A stretch of DNA of 64,000 bases from Mansonella perstans (Eukaryota > Nematoda > Chromadorea > Rhabditida > Onchocercidae): the NCBI GenBank assembly GCA_037074765.1, contig JBAMDO010000135.1, positions 1 through 64,000 of the forward strand, read 5' to 3'. Positions 1-13,400 of this stretch are shown here, one piece after another (position 1 is the stretch's first letter; each line of letters opens with the position of its first letter). The position numbers were made by a program, and so were the translations under genes. The notes beneath the pieces are model-generated. The model had not been told where the DNA came from. It did not search any database and saw only the letters and a list, made by a program, of their open reading frames with translations.

Positions 1-668
1 AATTTACAGTTCTGATAGGCATTTTATTTGAGTAAACAGCTACAATTTTGATAGCTAACTGTCAAAGTTTTTTTTCCGTTTTCTTGTTTGGTGCTATAAC
101 AAGCAGAGAATAACAAGAAAAATTATCAAAGAACAACAAAACAAATATAACAGATTCCAAAGTTATGCAAAATAATAAATGAAAGATGAAGGAAATGTAA
201 TAGATGAAATTGCAATGAAATTTTATTAAAGACAATCTAATAGTGGAAAAAATCTTGAAACTTCGGATTTTTATTCACCACGCATTTTTTTCTTAGTTTC
301 ATACATTTAACACATAAATTTGATTTTTTTCCTAATTGCTTGTTTGCATAGTAAATTATGTTTATTGCTTATTTACATGGCAGATAATGTTTATTGCTTA
401 TTTGTGTGATAAATTATGTTTAATTGCTATTAGAACAAATACTTGCTTTCTGATTTCATGCATGAATAAAAAATTGAATGGATGACAAACGAAAAAAAAA
501 ACACTTTGCATACTTGCATACTTATTGGAAAACTTTTTTTTCGCGAAATTTTGCAAAATCTTTGAAAATTAATTAAAATGCAAACTTTCACCCCTTTTTT
601 CTTATTTAACTTACAATAATATTGATTGACAAATATTATAATACTTATCAATAAGTAATATATTTTAG
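1..668. other. No gene recognised (left edge)
   Basis: This AT-rich stretch has many homopolymer runs, and I could not find an exon in it. The stomatin-like gene to the right starts here with an internal exon behind a TATTTTAG acceptor at 661-668, so its 5' exon or exons lie either in this stretch, unrecognised, or outside the window. The short reading frames here are low-complexity and look like chance. Confidence 0.5.
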
Positions 669-3600
669 CGGATACCTACGATGGTGGTATTGGATTTTGT
701 GGATGGTTTGTGATTATGATTGCATGGATTGTACTTTTTTCAACATTTCCCATATCTGTTTGTTTCTGTCTCAAGGTAATATTCTCATTTTTATCACTTA
801 AAATTTATCACTTATTTACAATTACAGTAAATATTGGAATTCTTAATCTACATTAATTGGAATTTATCAGTTATTTATAGTTAAAGTAATTTACAGTTAC
901 AGTAAACATTGGAATCCTTAATTTACATTAATTAGAATTTATCGGTTATTTATCAGTTACAGCAAATATTAGAATAGATTTAAAAATGGAAAAATTAGCA
1001 TTCTCAAATTTTAATAAGAAATGAATTTTTGTTTTGCTTGGTTTTTTATTTTTTTTTGGAGTGATGAAAAATGGAAGCAAATTAAGCGAATGAAGAAAAA
1101 ACTTTTGCAAAGTTAAGATTAAGCAAATAATACTCTTTTAGGTAGTACGAGAATATGAAAGAGCTGTAATATTTCGACTGGGTAGGTTAATTGGAGGTAG
1201 TGCAAAAGGTCCAGGTAAAGATTTTAAAAAAGAAATTTTTTTTCTGCATAGCTTTACAATTTAGCATCTTTGGTGATTAAAAAGGCCTTACTAATGATCG
1301 AACGATAATTTTCATGTATTATTAACTTGCTTCAGGAATATTTTTTGTATTACCATACATAGAAACATATGCTAAAGTGGATTTGCGTACAGTATCATTC
1401 AACGTACCACCTCAGGAGGTCTTTTTTTTATTCATATTCATCTATCTTAATTAATTTCGTTAGCAATTAATAGCAATATTTATGACAGTTCTTTATTTTT
1501 ATGCTTTTTAAAATAATTTACTACAATCATTCATGTCATAATTAGCTAACTGATTTTAGAGTTGATCAATGAATATAGCTGATCACCAATAAAATTTAAA
1601 TAGAACAATGAAACAATATCTATATTCTGACAAAGATTTACTATAGCTATATTCTTAATGAGCTTAATAAACAATAACTATATTCGTAATAAGCTTTACT
1701 CTTACAAAATTTAGTCCTAAAATGGTAAGTGAACTGGAATGTAATACTTGAGGTAAACTTAATAGAAGAAATCGTATTGATACAATTGTAAATAAAATGA
1801 TGATAATGGGATAAATAAACATTAAATGATGAAATTTACTGATAGAAATATGCAATAAAATATTCCAGCTTCATCATAAAAAAATAATCATTAATCATGG
1901 TAAAAAATAATCATGATAAGCAAATAATCATTTCAATTTTACCAGTAGCAACAATGATCTCTTTACAATTTTCATTTTTCTTAATTTTTTCCAAAAATTC
2001 TTACTTATCTTCTATCAATATTAGATTCTAACGAAAGATCCCGTTACGGTAATTCTAGCTTCATTATAAAAAAATAATCATTAATCAAGATAAAAAAATA
2101 ATCATAATAAACGAATAATCATTTCAATTTTATCAGCAGTACTGGATTTCCTTACAATTTTACTTTTTCCAAATATTCATCTTTATTTCCTGTCAATATT
2201 AGATTCTAACGAAAGATTCTGTTACGGTAAGCGTCGATGCGGTAATATACTATCGGATATGCAATGCTACGATATCAGTGGCAAATGTTGAAAATGTTCA
2301 TCATTCTACTAGATTATTAGCGCAAACAACATTGCGCAATATGCTTGGTATTAAAAGTTTATCAGAAATTTTATCTGATCGTGATGCTATCGCGCTATCT
2401 ATGCAGGTTAATTTCAAATGCAAAATATTTATTGTAGATGAAAACAAAAAACTGAAAATAAAAATTTAACTTCTTAAGTTTTAAAATTAATTCATAAGAA
2501 GTGTTCATAATGATGGCGATTTTTACTGATAGTCATAAAATATGTTCACTTAAAAAAAGAATTTAAATTTTTAAGTTTTCAAATTAATTCATAAGATGTG
2601 ATCATATGGATAGCAATATTTTAAGGCAGTCGTAAAATATGTTCACTTTTAAAAAAATAAATTCTCTCTTGCATAAATTATATTTTGTAAAATATTATAC
2701 GTTTTAACTGTTACATAGTAAATTTCATTTAATATCATATGATATCATAATAATTTAATTATATGGCAATCTAATCCTATGGCAGTCATTTTAATTTAGT
2801 CTTTTTTTTTTATTTTTTGAAATATTTGATAGTTTTTAAAACACTTTGTAAAACTTTAATAAAAAGTTTGTATTATAACTAGGCTAATTATAGATTTGTA
2901 ATTGATCGTTTATTGTTTTTTCTTTTTTTTAAAGGCACTTCTGGATGATGTCACAGAAAGATGGGGAATCAAAGTGGAAAGAGTTGAAATGTAAATTGTT
3001 TTTTATATTGCTTACTTATATATTAATAAACAAAACAGAAATTCAAATAGCTCAAATGGTACAAAAACAAATCACACATGAATAAAATTGGATCATCGAT
3101 TTATTTATTTTATTTTATTCTTGATAGGAATCAATTTACATACCTCTTAAGTCATTTATTATTTTCAATAAATCAAGTCAATTAAAAAAAAGTCAATTAC
3201 CTAGGCAATTAAATATTTGTGAAAATTTTATTTAATATACGTATTGCTTGTAGGAATCATTATTTCTCAACTGTTACAAATGCGCATCAAATATTGTTTT
3301 CATCAATTTGCGCTCAATCCTACTGCAATTACCGTGACTCATTCAAATGAATCGCTTACTGTTTTCACTGCTCATCATTAATTTATCAGAAATAACTATA
3401 AATTATTTCAGAAAAGATGTCCGTCTTCCGGTACAATTACAGCGTGCAATGGCTGCTGAAGCAGAAGCAACTCGTGAAGCTAGAGCTAAGGTATTTGGTA
3501 GTTCTTTTTCTCTCTGCCTCTCCTGTCTTATTTATCGGTAAAAATAATTCAGGGAAAAAAAAACTCAGTATTCATTAGAAAAGAAATACAGTAATACAAA

Positions 3601-4366
3601 TCCACAATGGAGAAAACAATAAAAAATTAATCTAAAATCTTATTTAATTAACAATAAAAAAATTCAAATATTTCAATAATATTTTAAATAGTATTAAAAT
3701 GATCAATTAGATTTTTTAAGTGAATTTTCCAGAAATTTAAATTAACCTTTTTGAAAGCTTTTTTCTTTTTTTTTTAATAACGCAATTGGAAATTCTGTAA
3801 TTTTACAACAGCACATCATTTATTGCTATTAACATTTTTTTTTAGGATGGTCAGCATCCTTTTCGTAGTTTAGAGTGGTCAGTATTCTTTTGTATAGTTG
3901 ACTGCCCAAAGCTATAACTACTCCTACTCCTGTTAGGTGTTTGCTGGTGCATTGGTGAGAACTTTGGTTATTGTCGGTGTCACACTGAATTTGTTGAAAA
4001 TATTTCGATAAATTTTTCTTTTTTTTTTTACAGGTAATTGCAGCAGAAGGTGAGCAAAAAGCATCGCATTCACTGCAGGAAGCAGCACTGACCATATCAT
4101 CATCACCTGCAGCGCTACAATTACGCTATCTGCAAACACTTAGTAGTGTCGCGTAAAATTTTTTTTTCTCTAGTTCATTTAATTATAAAAACTAATCAAA
4201 TTGTTTTTTACATTATTTCATTTTCTAATCTCAAAAAATTTATTATTTCAGGATATTTTGAAACTCGAAATTTTAAAAAAATTTAAAATTTTAATTTAGT
4301 GCTGAGAAAAATTCGACAATAATTTTTCCATTACCGATGGAACTTATTCGACACTTTATCAAATGA
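669..4366 (+). CDS. Stomatin/band-7 (SPFH) membrane protein, 5' end missing
   Basis: This is a stomatin-family protein (UNC-1/MEC-2/STO type), a hairpin-anchored membrane protein that oligomerises through its SPFH domain and modulates channels and gap junctions in nematodes. Eight exons can be joined in frame: 669-775, 1142-1214, 1336-1418, 2203-2406, 2935-2990, 3412-3490, 4034-4152 and 4300-4366 (stop TGA). The first exon encodes the hydrophobic hairpin, then the family hallmark [16 protein letters not shown], then [19 protein letters not shown]. Exon 4 starts [18 protein letters not shown]. The C-terminal half has [39 protein letters not shown] and a final [12 protein letters not shown] stretch. 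Most introns have GT-AG ends; the donor after exon 3 (GTCTTT) is weak. The N-terminal exon is not seen. The family is certain; the exact paralogue is not. Confidence 0.9.
780..975 (+). repeat. Degenerate ~75-bp tandem repeat in stomatin intron
   Basis: About two and a half diverged copies of a unit containing 'ttacagtaaatattggaat', 'ttaatttacattaatt' and 'gaatttatcagttattta' lie in the intron after the first visible exon. No function is apparent. Confidence 0.6.
1861..2228 (+). repeat. Tandem duplication carrying the start of stomatin exon 4
   Basis: Two copies of about 180-190 bp (roughly 1861-2048 and 2051-2228) each contain a 'cagcttcat..ataaaaaaataatcattaatca' block, a pyrimidine-rich stretch, an ATTAG acceptor and the first bases of the exon (ATTCTAACGAAAGAT..). 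In copy 2 the exon continues (2203-2406). In copy 1 the exon-like part is 24 nt (2025-2048) and is followed at once by GTAATT. See findings. Confidence 0.8.
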
Positions 4367-7059
4367 TTCGAGAATGCCATAGAAATCATGAAGTTTGATT
4401 GCTTTCCTCGCTCATGAGATCACAAAAATCTGTGACGAATCTTAATTAATACTTTGTTTAATGATATTTTTCCGATTTGTAGAAATCCTGAATTCTGGAA
4501 TTTTTGTTGTATTGAATGGATTGTTAATTGCAATAAGCATTTCACTGAATGCTTTGATTATATGAAATTGTAAATTGTAATTATGGATTGATACTGGTCA
4601 TTTTATTGCACTATATTGAATTTTTTTTTTTTGTTCCTAAATAAATAGTAATAATAATTCATTACGGTATATATCAATGCATTATCCTTGAATTTACAGA
4701 ATATATCAACGCATTATCCCTGAATTTACGAAATATATCAGTGCATTATTCATGAATTTCACCAATGTATTTTTCACTTCATAAGATCATTTGAAATTTC
4801 TTCCTGTTTAATCCTTCCTGGATTAGCTAACTCATGCATCATACTTTTTAAAGATTTATCGAGCAAGGTTTGGTCAAGGAAAAATCAACATCTTAGGTAT
4901 TCAGTTGATTGCAATGTGCTGAACTATAATATTTAATTAGGGACTAATAATATTTAATTAGGGATTAATCAGAAACAAGCTTACAGAATTAAGATTTCAT
5001 AAATGTATATGAAAATCGAATTGAACTATTTGTACCACGAGATTACAGTGATCGCCACATTACAGCAATCACTTTTGTTTCAACAGAAAAAAAGACAACT
5101 AAAGTACAAAAATTAAATTTGAAAAAAATTTACTTTCTTTCATTAAACGTGTATGTGTGTCACGTCTACCACTGCATCTCGATTTCTGTCATGCACATAT
5201 TGTACATGTATATTCTATCGATTAAATACGCATGCATTTCAGTCAACACTTCGCACAAACTGTCTCTTAGTATCCCATAATAGTAATATGATCATGTAAG
5301 TAATTATTAAAAACTGCGAGTGTAGAACTATAAGCAATTAGTAATAGCTGTAAGAGTAAAATTGCAATTATTAGTATCTGCAGGAGTAAAATCACAAGTA
5401 ATTCTTATTGATCACAAGAATAAAACTTTAAGTAATTATTAGTAGCTGCAAGATCGAAAGTAATGACTTTAAGCAATGACGTCCGTGATCTATTAGTAAG
5501 GATTATTTATTGTGTTATACGAAATGTTTCACAGAAGTAGGGAATTGATTAAAGTAATGATGTGCGTGATCTATTAAATTTAATGAACGTCAAGAAACTT
5601 GTATTCGTTAGTTAAATCATAAATTTCTGATAAATCTCATGAAAAAATCTAATTAATGATTCAACAGAATCATTACGCAATTATTTTCAAAATAGGTCAA
5701 AATGTTTTATGATGAATTTTCAAAAGTCCTTTTTTCCTTCAAATTCTAACAAATGTCAAACAATGCCACCAACAACAACAACACTTTGTCAACAATTTGT
5801 CATTTTTTTTAATTTAAATTCTTTGATAAATTAATTTTTTAATAAAACATTTTTCATTAAGACTTCAATCTTAATGCTATATTAGATATAATAATGAAAC
5901 TTTCATGATCCTAAGATAAAATATGGTGGATAATATTTTGGAGATGTTAGTTAAAATTTAATTATTCATGATTTTATTCAATCGTTTACGATAGGGCAAA
6001 ATTATCATTATTAAATTTAATTACTTATGACAGCAACAATGATTACAGTTCTAAGCAGCCATGAATAAAGTGCAAATGAATCATGGTGGAAGTTAAATTT
6101 TTGACAATACACTTCAAAAAAGAAATCCGTATTTTATTAAATTTATCTCATGACAATCCCTTTTCAATTCTTCCATGCCTCTGCTTACGTGGATCACTTT
6201 GATGAAATTTCATCGAAAACTTCTACAACTGGTTTATAGTGATGTAAAACGTACAACTCGTTAGTAGTAATGTAAGAGAAACGAATTGAAACAATCGGAT
6301 AAATTTGTGATAAGTTGTACTTTTTTCTTTACCATTCAAAATTATTTGGCACCAAGCGAATAAGTGATTTCATAAGGAACTGTCGAAAAAAATTTGAGGA
6401 ATTTAAAAAGTGAAGTTGAAAAAAAGGAGGGGAGAAATGGTTTTGTAATTAGCATTATTTATTGATAATTGCCTCAAATTTTTCATTATCTCTTCACACG
6501 ATATTATTTGGTGACATTTGGCAGCTAATATCTTTTACATATTGCATGCATTTATTTCTTTGACATTTCTTATAGCATGTCGTATATGTACGTCACGTTG
6601 ATCACTTCAAAATTTTCTCAACCTTTTTTATTTTTACTTTTTCCATTATTTTTATGTCATTATTTTTCATTGCATACTATCACACGCACAAATATTTGCT
6701 ATATGAACAACAAGCATGTCTTTAAAACCATTGTGAAAAATTTTTAATATTTTAAATCAACGTGAAATGTTCTGAATGCTTTAAATCAATGTGCTAAGTT
6801 TTAAAACATCAATAAATGTCTTATTTAAGGCGTTAATTAAAAACTCATTTAACTAATACTTAGTATTTAGCAGAAATAATACTTCTTTTTCTTCTTTGTA
6901 TTTCTCTCTCTCTCTTCAGTATTTGCGATATTATTCTGCTTAGTCAAATTTTTATGATTTCGATAAGTAATTTTTAACACAATGTTTCTTTAAATTTTGT
7001 TTATTTCTTTCGGATCCTTTCTAATTTTTCTTAAATGTCATTCTTTAGCGCAATCCTCT
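4367..7059. other. Intergenic, no gene recognised
   Basis: About 2.7 kb of AT-rich DNA separates the stomatin stop from the megasynthase upstream repeat. It holds a three-copy ~33-bp repeat at about 4667-4765 (unit like 'atatatcaatgcattatccttgaatttac') and a degenerate ~45-50-bp repeat at about 5290-5470 ('taagtaattattagtagctgcaag..gtaaaa'). I saw no coding region, tRNA or other RNA gene. The promoter of the megasynthase gene presumably lies somewhere here. Confidence 0.6.
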
Positions 7060-7401
7060 ATCTATATGCATATATATAATAGTTAATGTCAACCTTCAGA
7101 AATCTAGATGCATATATAAAAATACTTGATGTTAACCATCAGGAATCTATATTCATATATATAATAGTTAATGTCAACCTTCAGAAATCTAGATGCATAT
7201 ATAAAAATACTTGATGTAACCATCAGAAATCTATATGCATAAATAAGTTAATACCAACCTTCAGAAATCTATACGCATATATACAATAGTTGATGTTAAC
7301 GTTCAAAAATTTATATGCATATATATAATGGTTAATATCATCCTTCAGAAATCCGTATGCATATATGTAATACTTGATGTCAACTTTCAGGCAACCTTCA
7401 G
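7060..7401 (+). repeat. Eight-copy ~43-bp tandem array, each unit ending in TTCAG or ATCAG
   Basis: The units follow the pattern 'atctatatgcatatatataatagttaatgtcaaccttcagaa'. Copies 1-2 and 3-4 form a higher-order pair, one type ending in 'gtcaaccttcag' and the other in 'gttaaccatcag'. The last unit ends in the strong acceptor-like TTTCAG at 7385-7390, 38 bp before the megasynthase ATG. The array therefore lies where the promoter, 5' UTR or outron is expected. Confidence 0.85.
7385..7390 (+). promoter_or_regulatory. Candidate 3' splice site (trans- or cis-) for the megasynthase 5' end
   Basis: TTTCAG matches the nematode acceptor consensus and sits 38 bp upstream of the first in-frame ATG (7429). 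A second AG (ACCTTCAG, ending at 7400) follows. The reading frame is open upstream only to a stop at 7375-7377. The first coding exon is therefore probably joined here to a spliced leader or to a short upstream exon. Confidence 0.5.
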
Positions 7402-7428
7402 GATAACGTTTGTTTGGTTGATGTTATT

Positions 7429-10400
7429 ATGGATTGTAAGTATGATTCTGAAAACACACCGGATATTGTAAACATTGTAAAAGGTCCTCGTAATATTTCC
7501 AAACAACAGAATGAATGTAAAGCTCAAGGAATGGCAGTGAAGGGTCAAATATGCAATGGACGAGACAATGAGTGGGTGGCGCAGGATAAGCCAGAAAGAT
7601 TTGAAATGAAAAGAGAGCAAAAGAATGATGATGATGGATCGAACAGTGATCAAAACAGATCAAAATTCGAAAATAATCGAAATATTGAAAACCCAATTAT
7701 TCGAAATGAACAATACGGAAATAATAAGGTATTTGAAAGGATTGAAAAAGCTAAAAATCAGCAAACTACAGGATTACTGATGAATATTCTAGGAAAAAAT
7801 CCGGAATCGTTGTTTGAAATACTACCAGATCCTTTTCAAAAATATCACACTCAATGCTGCAATGCTTTTCAAATGTGTCCTAATGAGTGGAGAAAGGAAA
7901 CATCGGAACAATGTGCTGCCCTAACATATGCTGTCACCAAATTACTCTTCCATATTGGTTACAATCCTGAAAGAGTAACAGTTTCCGGACTTGATATTTT
8001 AATAATGCTAGCTGCTAAACATGCTATAAAGCTTACAGATGCATGTTCTGCATGGAAAACTATTTCTTGTTTATTGACAAATGATGACAATGCGACAACT
8101 GCTGAACAAATCAATGCAATCTTGCTGAAAATGGAAATTAATTTCCAGAAAATAACTTCAATAATTAACACTGAACAGTTAACACTATCGAATATAGAAT
8201 CGCTTACAATTCTTACTAATGAGGAGTGCAATGAACAATTTCTGAACGACCAAATGAAATCCTCTATGATAATTGGCTTCAGAAATAATTGTACAATAAA
8301 ACATATTGACAAATTTGATGATTTCATACCATTTATTACGGAACAGAACAATTCCGTACTTCTTGAAGCTTCCCTACAAAAAGCTTCAACTCAAAAGAAA
8401 CCTTACGAAAGTCAACTTTGTCAACAGCAGCGAAATACTGTCAACATACAAGTGAACTTAAAGAAGGACAAATATTTGTATGATCATTTGATACATAAAT
8501 GTAACATTCTATCAGCGTCCACATTACTTGTCACAATTCATGATGCAATGTCAAATGAATGGAATATTTTCAAAGATGCAACCTTCCTGTCCCCTGTCAC
8601 GTTTACAAGTCAAAGCGAAATACTTCATTTTGAAATTCAAATTTCTAATAAACTATGCACTGTTAGATTTTCAAATGAACAATGTGTCAAAGTTCAACTT
8701 GATAAAGTTCCTTATTATGGAATGCATCCTGGAGGTGCTATTGAAAAATCGAATGATGAATTTGAACTAAATTCAAATTCCATTATGGGAAATGAATTTT
8801 ATACTGAAATGGAAAAGTATCACTATCATTATCATGAGAAATTTCGCTGTGTACGAAAGTTAATAATAAATGGTGATAGTGGTATAGCAGAATTTACAAC
8901 AAGTGAACACCTCGATGTTTTAATTGATGGAGCTATGCAAGCAATCGTTTTCATTTTTCTTCAACAATGTCGTATAAAATCGATTACACTAGTTCCATTT
9001 AATATTGGGAGAGTGGAAATCGTCAGCATTAAGAAACAAGCGATTCCAGTCAGGAAGTCCAATGATGACATCAATATATTGGCAACTGTTAAAGCTGGAC
9101 TACAAAACGGTCATCTTTTAGGCTCATTTCAATTTGCAACTGATGAAACAGCTGTTGCAGCACATGCTATAAGTTTTTATCCAATGAAACCTGAAAATAT
9201 GATAAAATCGTTGAAAAAACAACAACAGTTGTTCAAATCGGCGATAGACACACATCACGAAATACCAGTAAAACCGGAAACAGACAAATCAATGAGCAAA
9301 AATGAAGACACACATCACGAAATACCAGTAAAACCCGAAGCGGACGAATCAATGAGCAAAAATGAACTATCACAAGCGGCAGTACAGAATGAAAGATTGA
9401 TATGCATTAAATCGTTTGCATGTCGTTTACCCAAAACTGTTCATGATCCAGCTGAATTTTGGGATGCTCTAAAAACCGGTCAAATAATGACAAGTAAAAT
9501 TCCATGTTCAAGGATTGCTGGAAGAGATAACCTAGCTCAGGGTCAATATGGTCATTCTGTTAGATGTGCTAATTTTTTGGCAACTGATATTAGCCATTTT
9601 GATGCGACATTTTTTGGCATTTCACGAAGTGAAGCGGCAAAAATAGATCCACAACAACGGATACTTTTAGAATGTGTGTACGAATGCATGGAAAATGCTG
9701 GAATGACCACATTGAACGATGCCGGATTTTTCATTGGTTTTATGTCAAATGAATATCCGGATATTGTGAAAAGTCAGGATGCTGTATCAATGCTTGGCTC
9801 TAGTGCCAGTATTGTTAGTGGACGATTGAATTATTTGTTCGGAAGTACGGGGCCAGCAATTACACTTGATACAGCATGTAGCTCGAGCTTAGTTGCATTG
9901 CAAACAGCAATTCATGCATTACTTGCTGGACACTGTACAATAGCTATTATTGCTGGAGTTAATTTAATCTTAACAGAACAAAGTATAGGTCAACGAGCAA
10001 ATGGTAATTTATTAGCTGATGATGGTATATGTCGCAGTTATGATGCATTATCAAGCGGATATGGAAGAGCAGATGGATGTGTAGCACTTCTTCTAAGTAT
10101 CACTAATAAAGCAACAGATCATTCGATAAGTATCATTTCAACAGCTATAGGACATAATGGACAAAGTGTATCACTTACCGCACCCAATGGTTTTGCTCAA
10201 GAAAAATTACTTCGAAATTGCTTAAACCAAATTCAAGGTAATCAATCATCCATTAAATACTGGGAAACGCATGGTACAGGTACCATAATTGGTGATGCCA
10301 TTGAGTTAAAAGCATTACAAGCTAATTTACGGCACTGTTTAATTGGTACTGTGAAGACACATTTTGGACATTCAGAAGCTGCTGCTGGTGCTGCTGGATT

Positions 10401-13400
10401 GGCTAAAATTTTAAAACAATTCAAATATGAATATATTCCCGAACATGGTTCCTATCAATTTGGACAAAATTTACGCGATGGTACTTTGTATTTACCAATT
10501 GTTGGTGAAGAATGGATAGATACATTAGCTGGGATAAGTTCATTTGGTATTAGTGGGACAAATGCTATGGCAATATTACAATCGGAAAAAATAACTCTTA
10601 AGCAAACTAGAAGTAGAATAGCGACAACGAAATGGCAAACGCATATTTGTCCAGTATCAGCAAAAAGTAAGGAATCACTGAATATGCTAATGATAAGCTA
10701 TCAAACAATGTTCGAAAATACCTTTGAAAAAATGGTCGATATTTGTTCAGCAGCAGCATTTCATCGAAATCATATGCAGCATCGTGCTATTATCATGTTA
10801 CAAAATGGAAAGATTATTCAAAAATTATGGAAAAATGACGAAAAACAAGAAGCGATAGGATTCAAGCTATTCAGTAAATCATTCTTATATGCACTACATT
10901 GGTTTTATTCGAATTTCTCGAAATTTAGAATGAATTTTAAAATTTATTATCCACTAATGAAGAATTTTGCAATGCAACAAATTTCAGCACAATTTCAGCA
11001 AACTCAAAGTATTGTTATTCTAACAGGTCTTTTAGCTTTCATTATTTTTCTGCATGATATTGGCATTGAAGTGAAAGCTATTCATGCTTATGATAAACTA
11101 TCGTTAACTGCAGCTCTCTTACTTACAGGTAAATTAGAATTCACTAACATAAATAACGTAGCATATTCAAATATACAAATTTTCGCAAATAAAATTTCAA
11201 CAACAGCAACAAAAACGAAGAAGAAGTATGCTGCTGATAATTATAAATGGTATCAATTAGATATCATAAAAGATGGGAAAAATTTTGAATTTGAATTGAT
11301 GAAAATGATAGCAACATCTTATCTACAAGGAAATTGCATTATCTGGAAATATTTCTACACATTATCCACTCATCCGATTACACTTCCGAATTATCAATTT
11401 AAACGTGAATCGTACTGGATTACGGAAAATGCATCAACAATCATTGACCACTGGTTAATTGGCCGATTAATGAAAGTGGAAGAAGACGAATGTATTTTCA
11501 TCAATCAAGTGAGCAAAATGACAAATGCCGAATTGTTGACATTTCAATACGATGGCGAAATGCGCTTCTCTTTTGGTATTTGTTGTAATGCTATCATACA
11601 GGCATTTCAGCTTACATTTTTGAGCGCTATTATCGAGCGATCACAGTATTATTATTATTACTGTATCAAGGATTTTGTAATGAACAAATATTTTGTGCAA
11701 GAAGATGACTGGATAAAAACAACAATTAGGAAGTACACAAATGACCAGTACTGCGTTAAACTTACCAGTGCTTTTAATGTTATTTGTCAAGCAAATCTTA
11801 TACTTACCACTTCTGCAACAGGATTTACCATGAAAACATTAAAGATTACTGAGAGTGAAAATTTTGCCACAAAATCAAATTTTTATGAAAATCTCAAGAA
11901 CAGGAAAGGAATATTTTACAATAAAGGAATTTATCAAACGATCACTCATGCATCTTCTGATGAAAAAATATTTGTAGCAAAATGTTGCAATGAAATTTTT
12001 CTCATTGTCGAAGCAATAATACAAGTTGCATGCTACAGTAATCTTTTAAAGCCACGTAATATTTATGCTGCAAGAAAGTTCACTGTTGAAATTTTAAATT
12101 TTTATGAATCTTTCTCCCAATCAATATTTATACGAATAGAAAATGATCATCAAATAGTTGTATACAATGGAAATAATTATAGGATAATGACTATTGCAAA
12201 TTTTAATGGCAAAAAAATTAGCAAAAAATCTGATAAGTTGAAATATCGAGAAAAGAAGATTGAAGGAAAATCGAATCAAAAATTTTTCAACAGCTTTTCC
12301 TCCTCCTCCTCCATCACTTATCAGGAATGCACTGATAAAATACGTCAAGCCGTTGAAGATATTCGTAAAGATGATTGCCCACTGATCGACCAACAGTTAT
12401 CAGTTTCATTTATTGAACTTGGTCTTGATTCATTAGCAATTACTGACCTGGCTAATCGCCTAAATACCATCTGTTTTCCTCATTTACAAATTAGTGCAGT
12501 GGATCTGTTCAACTATTCCAATATTAATTCATTAACAGATGCAATCTATACACGTAAAATACCATCAAAACTAACTACTGATAAGAAAGGAATAAACGTA
12601 CGTGAGATAACGAATACTACCACGGCGAATAAATCTACTCTTAAAGAATCTGATTCCAGTATTCATTCAATAACGGATGCAATCTATACACGTAAAATAC
12701 CATCAAAGTTTACTGATGATAAGAAAGGAAAAAACGTACGTGAGATAAGGAATATTACCACGTCGAATAAATCTACGCCTAAAGAATCGGGAAATCAACA
12801 TAATCATTCATTATCAATGATAGCTGAAAATGAAAGTTGTGCATATGAACAAATATTTCTTATGGATCGGAGAAGCAGAGCAAAGCAGAGAATCAGAGAT
12901 GACTGTGTAACTGTTACCATTACTGATAAGAAAGAATTGATAAAAGGACAAAAATTAGCGAATCAATTGATAATTATTGTTGGTAATAAGATGCAAAAAT
13001 ATAGAACTATTCCGGATGATTCGGGAATATTTTATTTAAATACGAAAAATCCTGAAAATTTTAAACGTTTTTTTTCGTTACGCTTAAATAGTAATCAAAC
13101 AATTATGATTAGATTTGAATTGAGTAAGAATATTCGACTGCGACAACTTGTAGAAATTTTACTTCAATTGATAAAAGCAATCACTGAATCGAAACAAACT
13201 TATATCTTTTCGAGCAATCCAGATCAATGTGGCAGTGCTAATGCATTTGCATTGGGCTTTGCTAGAAGCTTGTGTGCCGAATTCTACCCTAAGGTGCAAT
13301 GTGAATGGAATTTTATTTTACAGAAAATTTCAAATTTAAACAAATATGTGGAAGAGTTTCCAAAAGTGTTGCAAAATGGTCGAGAAGATGAGAACCTAGA

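Noticed and set aside
4500..7000. Possible tRNA or other structured RNA genes in the intergenic region
   Set aside because: I looked for clover-leaf boxes and paired arms and saw none I could support by eye.
7414..7428. TTG at 7414 as the megasynthase start
   Set aside because: Nuclear nematode genes start at ATG; the first in-frame ATG is 7429. The extra codons could be coding only if an upstream exon is spliced in.
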